Positions 27,979 through 37,690 of a stretch of DNA of 64,000 nucleotides are shown piece after piece. A program made the position numbers and the translations under genes. Position 1 is the first letter of the stretch, and each line of letters opens with the position of its first letter. Origin of the DNA: Candidatus Nitrospira neomarina. GTDB taxonomy: Bacteria > Nitrospirota > Nitrospiria > Nitrospirales > UBA8639. Below the pieces are notes generated by a model. It saw nothing but the letters and a program-made list of their open reading frames with translations. It was not told the DNA's origin and did no database searches. The stretch is taken from assembly GCF_032051675.1 (NCBI RefSeq), contig NZ_CP116968.1, positions 1,550,001 to 1,614,000 on the forward strand, given 5' to 3'.

Positions 27979-28518
27979 ATGGCACTGCATGTATTAGCCC
28001 GGGTTGTATGTTGCTCCTTGCTGGTGGCCTCAGCGATGACCACGTCTGCGCAGGCAGATTCTCAAGAGGGAGGCTCACCCATGACCGTTTCTGAAGGAAA
28101 GTCCATCTCAATGGAGTACACGTTGACCTTGGAAAACAAAGAGGTCCTCGACTCCAACGTAGGAGGAGAACCTCTGACATTTACTCAGGGATCTCACCAA
28201 ATTATTCCTGGACTGGAAACGGCCCTGGATGGAATGAAGGCGGGAGAACGCAAACAAGTCACCGTCTCCCCTGAACAGGGGTATGGCAAGGTCGACCCTC
28301 AGGCCATTCAGGAAGTTCCCATTGACCAAATTCCACCTGATGCACGGAAGGTCGGGGTGCAATTACAAGGGAAGGACGGACAAGGCCGTGTCGTACACCC
28401 GACAGTAACGGAAGTAAAAGAACAGGTGGTCGTCTTAGACTTCAATCACCCTTTAGCGGGGAAAACGCTCTATTTTGACGTGAAAATTTTGGACGTCAAA
28501 ACTGCCACTGCTCCTTAA
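27979..28518 (+). CDS. exported FKBP-type peptidyl-prolyl isomerase (SlyD-like)
   Basis: Prolyl isomerase of 179 residues. The ATG at 27979 is chosen because GCGGAGGA lies just before it and a signal peptide ending SAQA follows. The mature part has the short FKBP domain split by an insert-in-flap (IF) domain: SMEYTLTLENKEVLDSN, HQIIPGLETALDGMKAGE, the GYGKVDPQ stretch, then FNHPLAGKTLYFDVKI. This is the SlyD/FkpA-like arrangement. The His-rich metal tail of E. coli SlyD is absent. It should help folding of exported proteins in the periplasm. Confidence 0.92.
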   Translation: MALHVLARVVCCSLLVASAMTTSAQADSQEGGSPMTVSEGKSISMEYTLTLENKEVLDSNVGGEPLTFTQGSHQIIPGLETALDGMKAGERKQVTVSPEQGYGKVDPQAIQEVPIDQIPPDARKVGVQLQGKDGQGRVVHPTVTEVKEQVVVLDFNHPLAGKTLYFDVKILDVKTATAP

Positions 28519-28544
28519 AGTTGGGCGAATATTGCATCCAAGTG

Positions 28545-28564
28545 CCCCGCCGGAATTGGCGGGG
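28545..28564. terminator. GC-rich hairpin between convergent genes
   Basis: CCCCGCC and GGCGGGG form a perfect 7-bp stem with a 6-base loop midway between the ends of the FKBP and SmbP-like genes. Neither side has a T tract, so it is a weak bidirectional terminator candidate. Confidence 0.4.
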
Positions 28565-28621
28565 TCCTTGGATCCCCGTCCTATCATCACTTCTGGCAGA
28601 AACATGAAACAGAGAGCCCCC

Positions 28622-29005
28622 TCAATAATACCCTCCCCTGGGGGGTGTCATTCCATTAATTTCTTTTAAATGCATCACCGCAGATTTGGCATGATCGGTT
28701 GCCACATCCGCATGCCCGGCTTGGCCATGCGTGATAGCCTCCCCTAATTCGGCAATGGCCGCATCAAGGTGAGGATTCGTCATGTCCTTTTTCGCGGCCT
28801 GCGCATGTTGGAGGGAGGCTTCCGAATGGGTCACGACCGCATCGGCATGCCCCATGCCGCCATGATCGACGGCTTCCTTTGCATGCGCGACGGCTTCCGC
28901 CACATGTGGATTAGTATTTCCAGTTGAATGAGAAGCGCAAGCCGCAACGAGTCCCAGACACAATAGGCCGACACTCAGTCGAGTGATCCAAGATAGGACA
29001 CGCAT
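28622..29005 (-). CDS. SmbP-like His-rich small metal-binding lipoprotein
   Basis: A 127-residue lipoprotein (signal ends LVAAC, Cys23) made of Ala- and His-rich helical repeats such as HVAEAVAHAKEAVDHGGMGHAD and related units with His spaced about every seven residues. It resembles SmbP, a periplasmic copper-binding protein described from the ammonia oxidiser Nitrosomonas. The ATG at 29005 has a full AAGGAGGT ribosome site 8 bases upstream, favouring it over the ATG at 29014. It likely buffers copper or nickel outside the cytoplasm. Nitrifying bacteria use many copper enzymes, which fits. Confidence 0.82.
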   Translation of the reverse strand: MRVLSWITRLSVGLLCLGLVAACASHSTGNTNPHVAEAVAHAKEAVDHGGMGHADAVVTHSEASLQHAQAAKKDMTNPHLDAAIAELGEAITHGQAGHADVATDHAKSAVMHLKEINGMTPPRGGYY

Positions 29006-29249
29006 CGTCAACACCTCCTTCTAAAAGTAAAAAGACGTCCCCATTATCGAATTCTAGTGCAAAACTCATAGTAAAATCTTCCATACCTCGACGACGGTCG
29101 GTAAGGAACCATCTCCTCTCTTCCATCAGTCTTTCCAGCACCTGCACTAAGACACACATAGGCTACATCAATTTTCATCAACTCGTTGAGACAAAACATC
29201 TGCATGCCATGTTCCACAGGAACTTACGCGACTGTATCAGGATCAAGGC

Positions 29250-29525
29250 CTAAAACCGCCCCTGGGTCTTTTTGACGCCCACGACACGAAAACGATATTT
29301 CCCCACAAGAACCATGACTGGCCCTAAAAAATGCGATCCCCAAACCAAACCCGTTTTTCGTTTGGGTCCCCGACCACCATAGGCACAGTACGAGGCACAA
29401 GCGCTGTACTTTTTCAGACGAGAAACCTGTAACACAGGCTTTCTACAGTCACATGACCACGAACGATGTGGAGGCATGACTTGGAATAAAAAGACCAGGC
29501 AAGGGAAGAGGAGAGACCGAGACAT
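29250..29525 (-). CDS. doubtful small Cys-containing protein
   Basis: A 91-codon frame with a hydrophobic start and several Cys residues (CDCRKPVLQ and CASYCAYGG). No ribosome site is seen, and it begins right after the probable terminator of the DEAD-box gene. It could be a small unrecognised gene or chance. Confidence 0.22.
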   Translation of the reverse strand: MSRSLLFPCLVFLFQVMPPHRSWSCDCRKPVLQVSRLKKYSACASYCAYGGRGPKRKTGLVWGSHFLGPVMVLVGKYRFRVVGVKKTQGRF

Positions 29526-29528
29526 TTC

Positions 29529-29566
29529 AAAAACGATGAAGCCCGGACCAGAATGATCCGGGCTTC
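29529..29566 (-). terminator. intrinsic terminator of the DEAD-box helicase gene
   Basis: GAAGCCCGGA and TCCGGGCTTC form a perfect 10-bp stem around a 9-base loop, followed on the minus strand by ATCG and five T residues. It lies about 55 bp after the helicase stop codon. Confidence 0.75.
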
Positions 29567-29621
29567 AGGAAAACTCGCAAGGACTCTTTTACAAATCAAC
29601 AAAGAGCATGCGTGTGGGGTG

Positions 29622-30893
29622 TTAGGAAGCTAAGGTAGACGGACGCGGTCGACGAACAGCCGGTCGATCATGCCTGCCAGGGCTCCCCGATCGAGGAGTA
29701 CCAAATCCTCTACCCGCGGAATTAGGCCGAGGCCCACGTCTCTCCGGTGCAATGGCCGGCATTGGCGGACGGCTTCCAGGTGCGCAGGGAACCGCCTTCC
29801 CCAGCAATTTTTCAATCATTCGTAACGAACGATTGTCTTCACCGGTGACAAAACTTGTGGCCCAACCTTTGGTATTCTTCCGCGCCGTCCGACCAATACG
29901 ATGGATATAATCTTCCGGTACATGAGGCAAATCATAATTGATCACATGTTGAATATTGTCCACGTCCAACCCACGGGCGGCAATATCGGTCGCAACTAAA
30001 ATTTCAAACCGTCCCCGGCGAAACCCTTCCAACGCCGCACGGCGTTGGGGAAGTCGTCGTCCCGCATGTAACACTGCCACGCGACAACCGACCTTTTCCA
30101 GGGTTTCCCCGATCCGGTCGGCACGATGTTTGGTCCGGGTAAAGACAAGGACTGACCCCTCTGTCTCCTTTAAAATAGATAGCAGGAGTGAGGTTTTATC
30201 GGAATTGGCAGTGTGATGCACCGTATGGGTGACGCCTTCAGCCGGTGTGGCCGATTTCGCTACCAGAGCTTTAAACGGATCGTTGAGTGACATCCGAGCC
30301 AAATCAGCCAAATTATTCGGCATGGTTGCCGAGAAGAGTAAGGTTTGCCGGGTTTCCGGTAATGCCTCAATGATTTGATTGAGCTGAGGCGCAAACCCCA
30401 TATCAAGCATTCGATCGGCCTCGTCGAGGACCACCATCCGAAGCTTGGTAAACGAAACCGTCCCCTGCCACATATGGTCGAGAAGGCGACCCGGCGTCGC
30501 GACGATGATATCGGGACGTTGCCGTAATCCACGAACTTGCGCATGCATATCAGCACCACCCACCAGCGTGGTCGCAAAGATCCCGCGCACACGCCCGAAC
30601 TTATCAACGGTTTCTTGAATTTGAAATGCCAACTCCCGGGTTGGCGCTAAAATCATCGCACGAGGGTGGCCCTTAGGACCATCTACCAAACGTTCAATGA
30701 TAGGAATGACAAAGGCGGCGGTTTTTCCGGTTCCGGTCTGGGCACACCCCAACACATCCCGACCTTCCAAAGCCGGAGGGATGGCCTGTACTTGAATCGG
30801 GGTCGGTTCCGTTAAACCGAGCTTATTCAACACCCCAACCAAAGTAGCAGACACACCAAGCGCACCAAACTGTGACAACGCAGTTGAAGACAT
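29622..30893 (-). CDS. DEAD-box RNA helicase, RhlE-like
   Basis: ATP-dependent RNA helicase of 423 residues from the ATG at 30893, which has AAGGAA upstream. A longer open frame to 31094 crosses the predicted promoter and is rejected. Motifs in order: Q motif region TEPTPIQVQAIPP, Walker A AQTGTGKT, VLDEADRMLDMGF (DEAD), FSATMP, then HRIGRTAR. The C-terminal 60 residues are basic, rich in Arg, Pro and Gly, and likely bind RNA. Such helicases act in ribosome assembly and RNA decay, often in cold. It has its own promoter with a leader of about 165 bases and a terminator. Confidence 0.93.
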   Translation of the reverse strand: MSSTALSQFGALGVSATLVGVLNKLGLTEPTPIQVQAIPPALEGRDVLGCAQTGTGKTAAFVIPIIERLVDGPKGHPRAMILAPTRELAFQIQETVDKFGRVRGIFATTLVGGADMHAQVRGLRQRPDIIVATPGRLLDHMWQGTVSFTKLRMVVLDEADRMLDMGFAPQLNQIIEALPETRQTLLFSATMPNNLADLARMSLNDPFKALVAKSATPAEGVTHTVHHTANSDKTSLLLSILKETEGSVLVFTRTKHRADRIGETLEKVGCRVAVLHAGRRLPQRRAALEGFRRGRFEILVATDIAARGLDVDNIQHVINYDLPHVPEDYIHRIGRTARKNTKGWATSFVTGEDNRSLRMIEKLLGKAVPCAPGSRPPMPAIAPERRGPRPNSAGRGFGTPRSGSPGRHDRPAVRRPRPSTLAS

Positions 30894-31065
30894 AAAACTA
30901 TTCCTTTTGTTACAAGGATCGTATGTAAGCGGGTTCAGAAAACCGAGTGAAGCAGAATCAGGTGGGAAGTCCGCTCCGAGCAGGATCTGGTCGCGATACG
31001 ATCGCGGGGCCCGAAGATTAATTGAATGTTCCCGTCGTCGGACCGAATCGACAAGAACAGACCTT

Positions 31066-31094
31066 AGGTTACAGGACAATCCATATTCTGTCAA
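31066..31094 (-). promoter_or_regulatory. sigma70-type promoter of the DEAD-box helicase gene
   Basis: TTGACA and TAACCT are separated by 17 bp on the minus strand. The -35 is perfect, the -10 partial. Transcription would start near 31059, leaving a leader of about 165 bases that includes a small CGCGAT/ATCGCG hairpin. Confidence 0.6.
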
Positions 31095-31216
31095 ATTTTC
31101 CTGGTCTTTCGCGTGCCCAGCCTGCCATTCAAATGTTACGATTGAAAGTTGAATATCCAGTCATATGTTACACCCCACCCATTCATCCACTTAAGCACTG
31201 TAAAGGCATACAACCA

Positions 31217-31717
31217 ATGAGTACTATTTACGACATCACCTGCCGGAACATTCAGGGAGAGAATGAAACCCTCGCCACCAGAAAGGGTAAGGTCTTACTG
31301 ATCGTCAATACGGCCTCCAAATGCGGATTCACCCCTCAGTTTCAGGGGCTGGAAGATCTCTATAAAAAATATCATCCACAAGGACTGGAGATCCTCGGAT
31401 TTCCCTGCAATCAATTTGGAAGCCAAGACCCGGGTGAGAACGAAGAAATCCTCACGTTCTGCCAAACCAACTATGGAGTGACCTTTCCGATGTTTGCCAA
31501 AGTGGACGTCAATGGGCCCGATGCTCATCCCCTCTTCAAATACCTCAAAGCCGAGGCACCGGGAGTACTCGGATCAGAGGCCATCAAGTGGAACTTCACG
31601 AAATTTCTGGTAGACCAAACCGGGGCGGTCAAGGAACGCTATGCCCCCGCAACCAAACCCTCAGACCTTGAGTCAGACCTCACAGCACTCCTCAACGCCA
31701 AGGCGAAGCAAGCTTAA
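31217..31717 (+). CDS. glutathione peroxidase family protein
   Basis: Thiol peroxidase of 166 residues that reduces hydrogen or lipid peroxides. The peroxidatic residue is Cys36 in ASKCGFT, so this is a Cys-type, not selenocysteine, enzyme; it probably uses thioredoxin. The other tetrad parts are visible: [12 protein letters not shown] with Gln, and WNFTKFLV with Trp and Asn. The ATG at 31217 gives the family-standard N-terminus; in-frame upstream codons start at TTG and overlap the divergent helicase promoter. It may be followed by glgC 113 bp on, but the functions are unrelated. Confidence 0.92.
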   Translation: MSTIYDITCRNIQGENETLATRKGKVLLIVNTASKCGFTPQFQGLEDLYKKYHPQGLEILGFPCNQFGSQDPGENEEILTFCQTNYGVTFPMFAKVDVNGPDAHPLFKYLKAEAPGVLGSEAIKWNFTKFLVDQTGAVKERYAPATKPSDLESDLTALLNAKAKQA

Positions 31718-31830
31718 ATCAGACAAAACCTCTCCAAGTACCAACATGTATTGACTGCCCAGGGCTTGCCGGCCAAACAACAGCCCGTACCGTCCCCAAC
31801 CCATTCCTTCCATCCCGGTCATTTGATATC

Positions 31831-33066
<1,236 letters not shown>

Positions 33067-33107
33067 AGCAGTCGTGAAACGGGCACATCCCCGAAACTGA
33101 CAACTCA

Positions 33108-33905
33108 TTACGCCAGAACCAATACGCCTACCCCACTCATAATGAGGCCGATACCGGCCACCCATCCCAATCCTCCGCTCCAGGCGCCGACCGGCAAGAT
33201 CTTTTCTAAAAGCACAAAGACCGTAATCGCCGCGATCCAGAGCACATTCATCACCCCACCCACAAACAACAGCCCCATCAAGGCCCAGCAGCAGCCGAGA
33301 CAAAATGCACCATGATGCAGCCCCAATCGAAACGCGCCGGAAGTGCCCGGTCGCCAATGCTCGGCAATAAAGTGAGCGGGAGCCCGACAATGTTCTAAGC
33401 ACACAGTCTTCCACGGGGTGAGTTGATACATCCCAGCGACAATTAAAAGCCCGGCACCGACCACATGACTTTTGGCCACCATCATGGGCGAAAGCATGGC
33501 CGCTGCATGCAATCCCCACTGCACGACAGTCGCGCCTATACTAAAGACACTCCATAGAGCCAGATACCCGGCCACAAATGCCCCCGTCGGAGCCATGAGT
33601 GAACCCTGCCGTTCGGCCTTGCGAACCATGCCTGCATACAACAACGTCATCGGGACAGCACCGGGCAACATCATCCCGACCATCATGACAGCCCACATCA
33701 GATACACAAGCACAAAATCCACCGGCGTCCATGAATGTAACTGCATGATCGCCCCGGGCACATCAGCATTCATCATGGGCATCTTCGCCCAGAGATACAA
33801 GACATACATCCAGGACAAAAAAATTATCCCAATCAGAGCTGAGAGAATCGTGATTCGATCACGCTTGGGTAACATAGGAAAAGAAGGAGGAGAAGAGGGG
33901 TTCAT
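33108..33905 (-). CDS. DUF2182 integral membrane protein
   Basis: Membrane protein of 265 residues with about seven hydrophobic segments. It carries the DUF2182 features WAVMMVGMMLPGAVPM in an early helix, YQLTPWKTVCLEHCRAP with a CxxxC pair, and HHGAFCLGCCWALM, with conserved His and Cys in or beside helices that suggest metal binding. Genes of this family are usually found next to DUF1326 genes; here the DUF1326 gene lies upstream on the same strand but is separated by a HEPN-like gene. Function of the pair is unknown. Confidence 0.88.
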   Translation of the reverse strand: MNPSSPPSFPMLPKRDRITILSALIGIIFLSWMYVLYLWAKMPMMNADVPGAIMQLHSWTPVDFVLVYLMWAVMMVGMMLPGAVPMTLLYAGMVRKAERQGSLMAPTGAFVAGYLALWSVFSIGATVVQWGLHAAAMLSPMMVAKSHVVGAGLLIVAGMYQLTPWKTVCLEHCRAPAHFIAEHWRPGTSGAFRLGLHHGAFCLGCCWALMGLLFVGGVMNVLWIAAITVFVLLEKILPVGAWSGGLGWVAGIGLIMSGVGVLVLA

Positions 33906-34266
33906 GGAAATGGACTATAAGAACCCCTGGAACAATCAGCAACTGACAGGCAGGTCGAATAACCGGGAACCGGACACTTTTCTGATAGAACGTTCTCTAC
34001 TTCACCAGGAAATGGGACTCGGCATCGAAATCCCTCCAAGCCTCGGCCTTGGCATAGCCTAGAAAAAGAGAACCGAAGAGAAACAGCCATCCTTGTGACA
34101 ATGAAACGTATTCCTTTACCCAAAAATATCGGCGACTTCAATGAGAACCCCGATGCGTAGTCCGTGGCAGAAAAAGTGTTTCGCTCACACGGGGCTTTCG
34201 GCACCACTCCAAATATAACACTCGCCATCCAGCCGAAACCGGCCTGGATCTCAAATACTCCTAGCT
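33906..34266. other. intergenic, no gene recognised
   Basis: Gap between the DUF2182 gene and the HEPN-like gene. A 108-codon minus-strand frame (33902-34228) has irregular composition and no ribosome site and is rejected. This may be leftover of the join made when the HEPN-like gene entered the locus. Confidence 0.35.
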
Positions 34267-34905
34267 TTATAGATTTCGGTTTGCTTTGATTATTCTGTCT
34301 ATGTTTTTACTTATTCCAAAAAGATCTGATTCCCAGTGAGCTCTTTGAGAGTTGTTTGCCAACAATGCGTTGAGTAATAGTTCGCCATGTGTACCGGACA
34401 GTTGAAGAATTCGGTGAAGACCTTGGAACCGAATCTCTACTGGAATCTCTGTGCGAACCCTTGCAACGAGAAGGTCAGCGCTAGTCAGCCCGTCGTCCAT
34501 GGCCTTGCGCGTTTGTTTCAATGGCCTATCTTGATAACGCCATTGCTGTAAAATGTTTAAGTCCGATATTGCATTTTTGACCTCAGGTACATCGAGACAT
34601 TTTTTTTGATTCTTTACATCACTGTGGAGGGCACATAGATTATGACTGCCTTGCTTTTCAGGAATATCAGGCGATAACACCTTCCTAAGTGTCTTGAGAT
34701 ACTTCTCTACAGCCTGGTGAAGAAGGTAACCCACCGGGGAACGGAAGAAAACATTCTCGGCAAATAAAAGATGTCGAGCGGCACAATAGGTTAAATCTGC
34801 ATCGCGCAGCCACTGTTGTTTGTTATCAAAATTGAACATAGTGCACATTTGCTCGGAAAAACTTGGCAACTGCCCCTCTTTTTCGTTATCGAGGGATTGT
34901 GACAT
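34267..34905 (-). CDS. HEPN-domain-like protein
   Basis: A 212-residue, helical protein. Its middle reads LLHQAVEKYLKTLRKVL with GSHNLCALHSDVK about 20 residues later, the pattern of HEPN proteins, many of which are RNases or nucleotidyltransferase partners in toxin-antitoxin and defence systems. The usual catalytic R-x4-6-H of toxic HEPN domains is not evident. The ATG at 34905 has an AAAGGAGAGG ribosome site. The gene is clearly more AT-rich than its neighbours and splits a DUF1326/DUF2182 pair, signs of transfer. No nucleotidyltransferase partner is adjacent. Confidence 0.6.
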   Translation of the reverse strand: MSQSLDNEKEGQLPSFSEQMCTMFNFDNKQQWLRDADLTYCAARHLLFAENVFFRSPVGYLLHQAVEKYLKTLRKVLSPDIPEKQGSHNLCALHSDVKNQKKCLDVPEVKNAISDLNILQQWRYQDRPLKQTRKAMDDGLTSADLLVARVRTEIPVEIRFQGLHRILQLSGTHGELLLNALLANNSQRAHWESDLFGISKNIDRIIKANRNL

Positions 34906-35110
34906 ACCTCTCCTTTCACCTACATTTATCATCACGAAAATAGTAGTACAGCGGCTATATCCAATTGTATAGATCTAGCGAGCACAGAGTTGACATATTT
35001 CAACCATTTAGGATAGGGCAGGATTCAGAGCAAGTTCGACGAAGAAAAGAGGGAACAATCATCGACCTTAAATCACCTTCCTTACTAAGGATAGACACAT
35101 CGCTCAACAA

Positions 35111-35746
35111 TCAGGCTCTGATCACTCCATCCTGATTCATGTGAAGAATATTAAATTGCCCATAGCTATTAGACAGGTTCAATGTAATTCCGGCTTGAGC
35201 TTTGGTCGATCCGTTGCCCACTTCGGCCACGGTATATTCAAATCCTTCCGGCAAATTAATTCTGGCGCGATGATCTCTTCCGGTATGAGGATTGGAGATG
35301 GGTGTCCCCTTCGATTCCACCAAGCCCGGCACGTGGACCGTGGCCTGTCTTGCCTCCACATCTATGGAGAGATCAATCGGAACAAACCGGGGTTCCAACA
35401 CGTTAGACATCGTACTATTGAACACAAAAAAGTGGGTAGCTCCCGTGGCGGTCGCCTCGCCATGTAGAATTTTCCGAAGTGCTTCGCGTTGCAAGGCATC
35501 CGCTCGCGCATCGATTAAAATCTGCTGAGTTCCATTTCCTTGGGCAATTTCCCCTGGCCATTGCAAGAGCATGACGTAGTTCAATCCATCCAAACGCGTG
35601 TCATTGAAATACCCCTCTTCAATATATCCCGAGCCCATTGCCTCGCAAAATCCGTTCGTCGAGGGGGCATTGAACTGACATCCACATCCATAGCTACAGT
35701 TGCAATTGGCGAACTCGACACCACGCAGCATCCATTGATCAGCCAT
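35111..35746 (-). CDS. DUF1326 domain protein
   Basis: Soluble protein of 211 residues that fills the DUF1326 family length. The Cys cluster near the N-terminus (FANCNCSYGCGCQFNAPS) is diagnostic and probably binds a metal. After it come the conserved LQWPGEIAQGNG stretch and a C-terminal FNILHMNQDG motif. A strong AAAGGAG ribosome site precedes the ATG. The family often travels with DUF2182 membrane proteins, and such a gene lies 1.2 kb downstream on the same strand. Confidence 0.88.
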   Translation of the reverse strand: MADQWMLRGVEFANCNCSYGCGCQFNAPSTNGFCEAMGSGYIEEGYFNDTRLDGLNYVMLLQWPGEIAQGNGTQQILIDARADALQREALRKILHGEATATGATHFFVFNSTMSNVLEPRFVPIDLSIDVEARQATVHVPGLVESKGTPISNPHTGRDHRARINLPEGFEYTVAEVGNGSTKAQAGITLNLSNSYGQFNILHMNQDGVIRA

Positions 35747-36085
35747 TGTGCGCTCCTTTCGTAAGCAATGTCAGACACCCTCTCAATTATGCCCAGCTTT
35801 TACCATGCCACTCCCATGAGACCGAATGGGCATGATCGTCGTCACCCAACGCAGCAAAAGCCCTCCGGCAAGCCGATTATAATTTGCACGATGCACCGCA
35901 TTGATGTGAGACAATAGACATGCTTAATCAACCCGTTAGACCTATCATTGTAGTGTCTCGCAAATTGCGTTACACCCTGTTCGTGGGGAGATTGTCAAGT
36001 CATCAACGCAATTCAATTGATGAATTTAGTTCCTCAACATACCCAGGGCGAAAGAAGTATATCAATAAATTTACGAGGCACTACT
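35747..36085. other. intergenic, no gene recognised
   Basis: About 340 bp between the DUF1326 gene and a lipoprotein gene, both on the minus strand. It should hold the DUF1326 promoter. No clear -35/-10 pair, repeat or RNA gene was seen. Confidence 0.35.
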
Positions 36086-36565
36086 TTAGCAATCTATCTC
36101 CTGACATTCCTTTACAGGTTTCATAGGTTTCGATTCGCTTCCAGCCCCTAACCCTGAGCGCCCTTGAGTTTGGGTGGTTGAAATGTGCCGGACGATGCCA
36201 TTTTCATCAAAGACCACAGTGAATGTGCTCATATTTGAAGTGGCACCACCAGCAAAGAAACCCACAATGGGAATAAAAGTGGCCGCATCTACGTCAACAT
36301 TCATGTGTGAATAACTCCATACTTCTATGTTGGACTGAGATATGGAGAGCGGCAATCCTGCAATGGCAGAATAGCTTCCAGAATGACGAGAGACTCCATT
36401 AGGTTGTCCGAGAATCTGCCTTACATCTTCTTTCGTGGAAGTGTTGAGTTGGATTTGCGCAGTGAGTTCTTGATCCATAACAGAAGGATTTCCACCACTC
36501 ACACAACCTGAAACTATTAATGAAAGCACTACCCATATTCTCAAAAGAATTTGTTGGCTCCTCAT
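36086..36565 (-). CDS. SmpA/BamE-like outer-membrane lipoprotein
   Basis: Lipoprotein of 159 residues (signal ends LIVSGC, Cys21). The segment LNTSTKEDVRQILGQPNGVSR is the BamE/SmpA/OmlA fold signature seen in many small lipoproteins, followed by a beta-strand region with EVWSYSH and FTVVFDENGIVRHIS. Between them is a glycine-rich hydrophobic stretch (FIPIVGFFAGG). BamE assists outer-membrane protein assembly, but many proteins with this fold have other roles. The ATG at 36565 is preferred over one at 36598 because the signal peptide follows it. Confidence 0.7.
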   Translation of the reverse strand: MRSQQILLRIWVVLSLIVSGCVSGGNPSVMDQELTAQIQLNTSTKEDVRQILGQPNGVSRHSGSYSAIAGLPLSISQSNIEVWSYSHMNVDVDAATFIPIVGFFAGGATSNMSTFTVVFDENGIVRHISTTQTQGRSGLGAGSESKPMKPVKECQEIDC

Positions 36566-36843
36566 TAGAGGATCTTCTTTAAAACCTACACAATTCACTA
36601 GATCCAGACCGAAGGTGAACGGCTAAAAACCTCTAGCAATGGCTATTTTAGGAGAGAGTGTCTCTGGGTACAAGTACGGAAAGTCAGTTCTTCATTAAAA
36701 AATCTCCCACGATTTTTCCTTAATACTCTTTCCACACAATGAAGTGCCACACCATCTATACTTTTTCCCACAGGTTCGCTACCATTCGCCTCCGAACGAC
36801 ACCATAGAAAAGCCGCACCATTAACAACACAAGGAGCACACCC

Positions 36844-36936
36844 ATGGGCAAAAGCCAGGACGCACGCAAAGAAACCAAAAAAAAGCCAGCGAAAACCATG
36901 AAGGAAAAGCGGGCCGAGAAAAAAGGTAAAAAATAG
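36844..36936 (+). CDS. tiny lysine-rich protein (30 residues)
   Basis: A 30-codon gene with an AAGGAG ribosome site 8 bases before its ATG. The product starts MGKSQDARKETKKKPAKT and is almost half Lys and Arg. Near-identical short proteins of this pattern occur, as I recall, as conserved hypotheticals in many Gram-negative genomes. High charge suggests binding to nucleic acid or ribosomes. Function is unknown. It is too short for most gene finders. A 10-bp hairpin follows. Confidence 0.68.
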   Translation: MGKSQDARKETKKKPAKTMKEKRAEKKGKK

Positions 36937-36973
36937 CATAGGGCATTCGTGCCCAATAGGCGAAGATCCGCGA

Positions 36974-37008
36974 GTTGACGAGGCGGAAGGAAACACCCCC
37001 TCGTCAAC
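36974..37008 (+). terminator. hairpin after the tiny lysine-rich gene
   Basis: GTTGACGAGG and CCTCGTCAAC pair over 10 bp with a 15-base loop, about 40 bp after the stop. No T tract follows, so it is a weak terminator candidate for this gene or for ynfA on the other strand. Confidence 0.35.
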
Positions 37009-37084
37009 GCTCAGAAGATTCCCCCCTCAGCATCCGCCAACCTGACTAATCCACCCACCGCGAAATCCATTACTCTCCCATTTA

Positions 37085-37411
37085 TTATGCGGGACGGGGT
37101 CCCCAAAGAATCACCGCCGCTCCGACAAGACACAGCCCGGCCCCAAGCCAATCCCAACGATCCGGTTGGATCTGTTCAACACCCCAGAGCCATAAGAGAG
37201 AGGCCGCCATATAGACTCCGCCATATGCGGCGTACGCCCGACCCGCAAAGGCAGCTTCCGTTCGCGCCAATAAGAGAGCGAACACAAGCAGACTCACCAT
37301 GCCGGGAACCGTCCACCAACCCGATCGCCCCAGTCGTAACCAGGCCCAAAAGGCAAAACACCCGCTAATTTCTGCCAGCGCGGCGCCTGCGTACCAATAG
37401 AGGGTATTCAT
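37085..37411 (-). CDS. YnfA/UPF0060 small membrane protein
   Basis: Inner-membrane protein of 108 residues with four helices, matching the UPF0060/YnfA family in length and motifs: [20 protein letters not shown] at the start, [18 protein letters not shown] in the middle, [16 protein letters not shown] at the end. The family resembles small multidrug resistance transporters, and some members export dyes and drugs. A strong AAGGAG ribosome site precedes the ATG. Confidence 0.92.
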   Translation of the reverse strand: MNTLYWYAGAALAEISGCFAFWAWLRLGRSGWWTVPGMVSLLVFALLLARTEAAFAGRAYAAYGGVYMAASLLWLWGVEQIQPDRWDWLGAGLCLVGAAVILWGPRPA

Positions 37412-37690
37412 ATCTTCTCCTTATTCCTTGAAACCACAAGGCACCATTACCCTCGCTTCGGATGTAGGGTTTCCGGATTATGTTGAACAAACCCGAGCAG
37501 TGCGACAGCCGTCAATACCGCTCCCCTCAGAAAGGTGGCGGAAGGACCGAATTGGTCTCAGAGGAATCCAACCGGCACCGCGGGAAGGACGGAGAGAAGA
37601 TACAGGATCAACCATAGCAGGGCTTAGAGTGGTTTATTGCACACGAGAAGGGAAGATCTTGATTGATCATCCGGCAGGGGGGACCTCAGG

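Noticed and set aside
30894-31094. N-terminal extension of the DEAD-box helicase
   Set aside because: The extension would cross the predicted promoter, and the normal helicase start has its own ribosome site.
33902-34228. 108-codon minus-strand frame between the DUF2182 and HEPN-like genes
   Set aside because: Irregular composition, no ribosome site, no family pattern.
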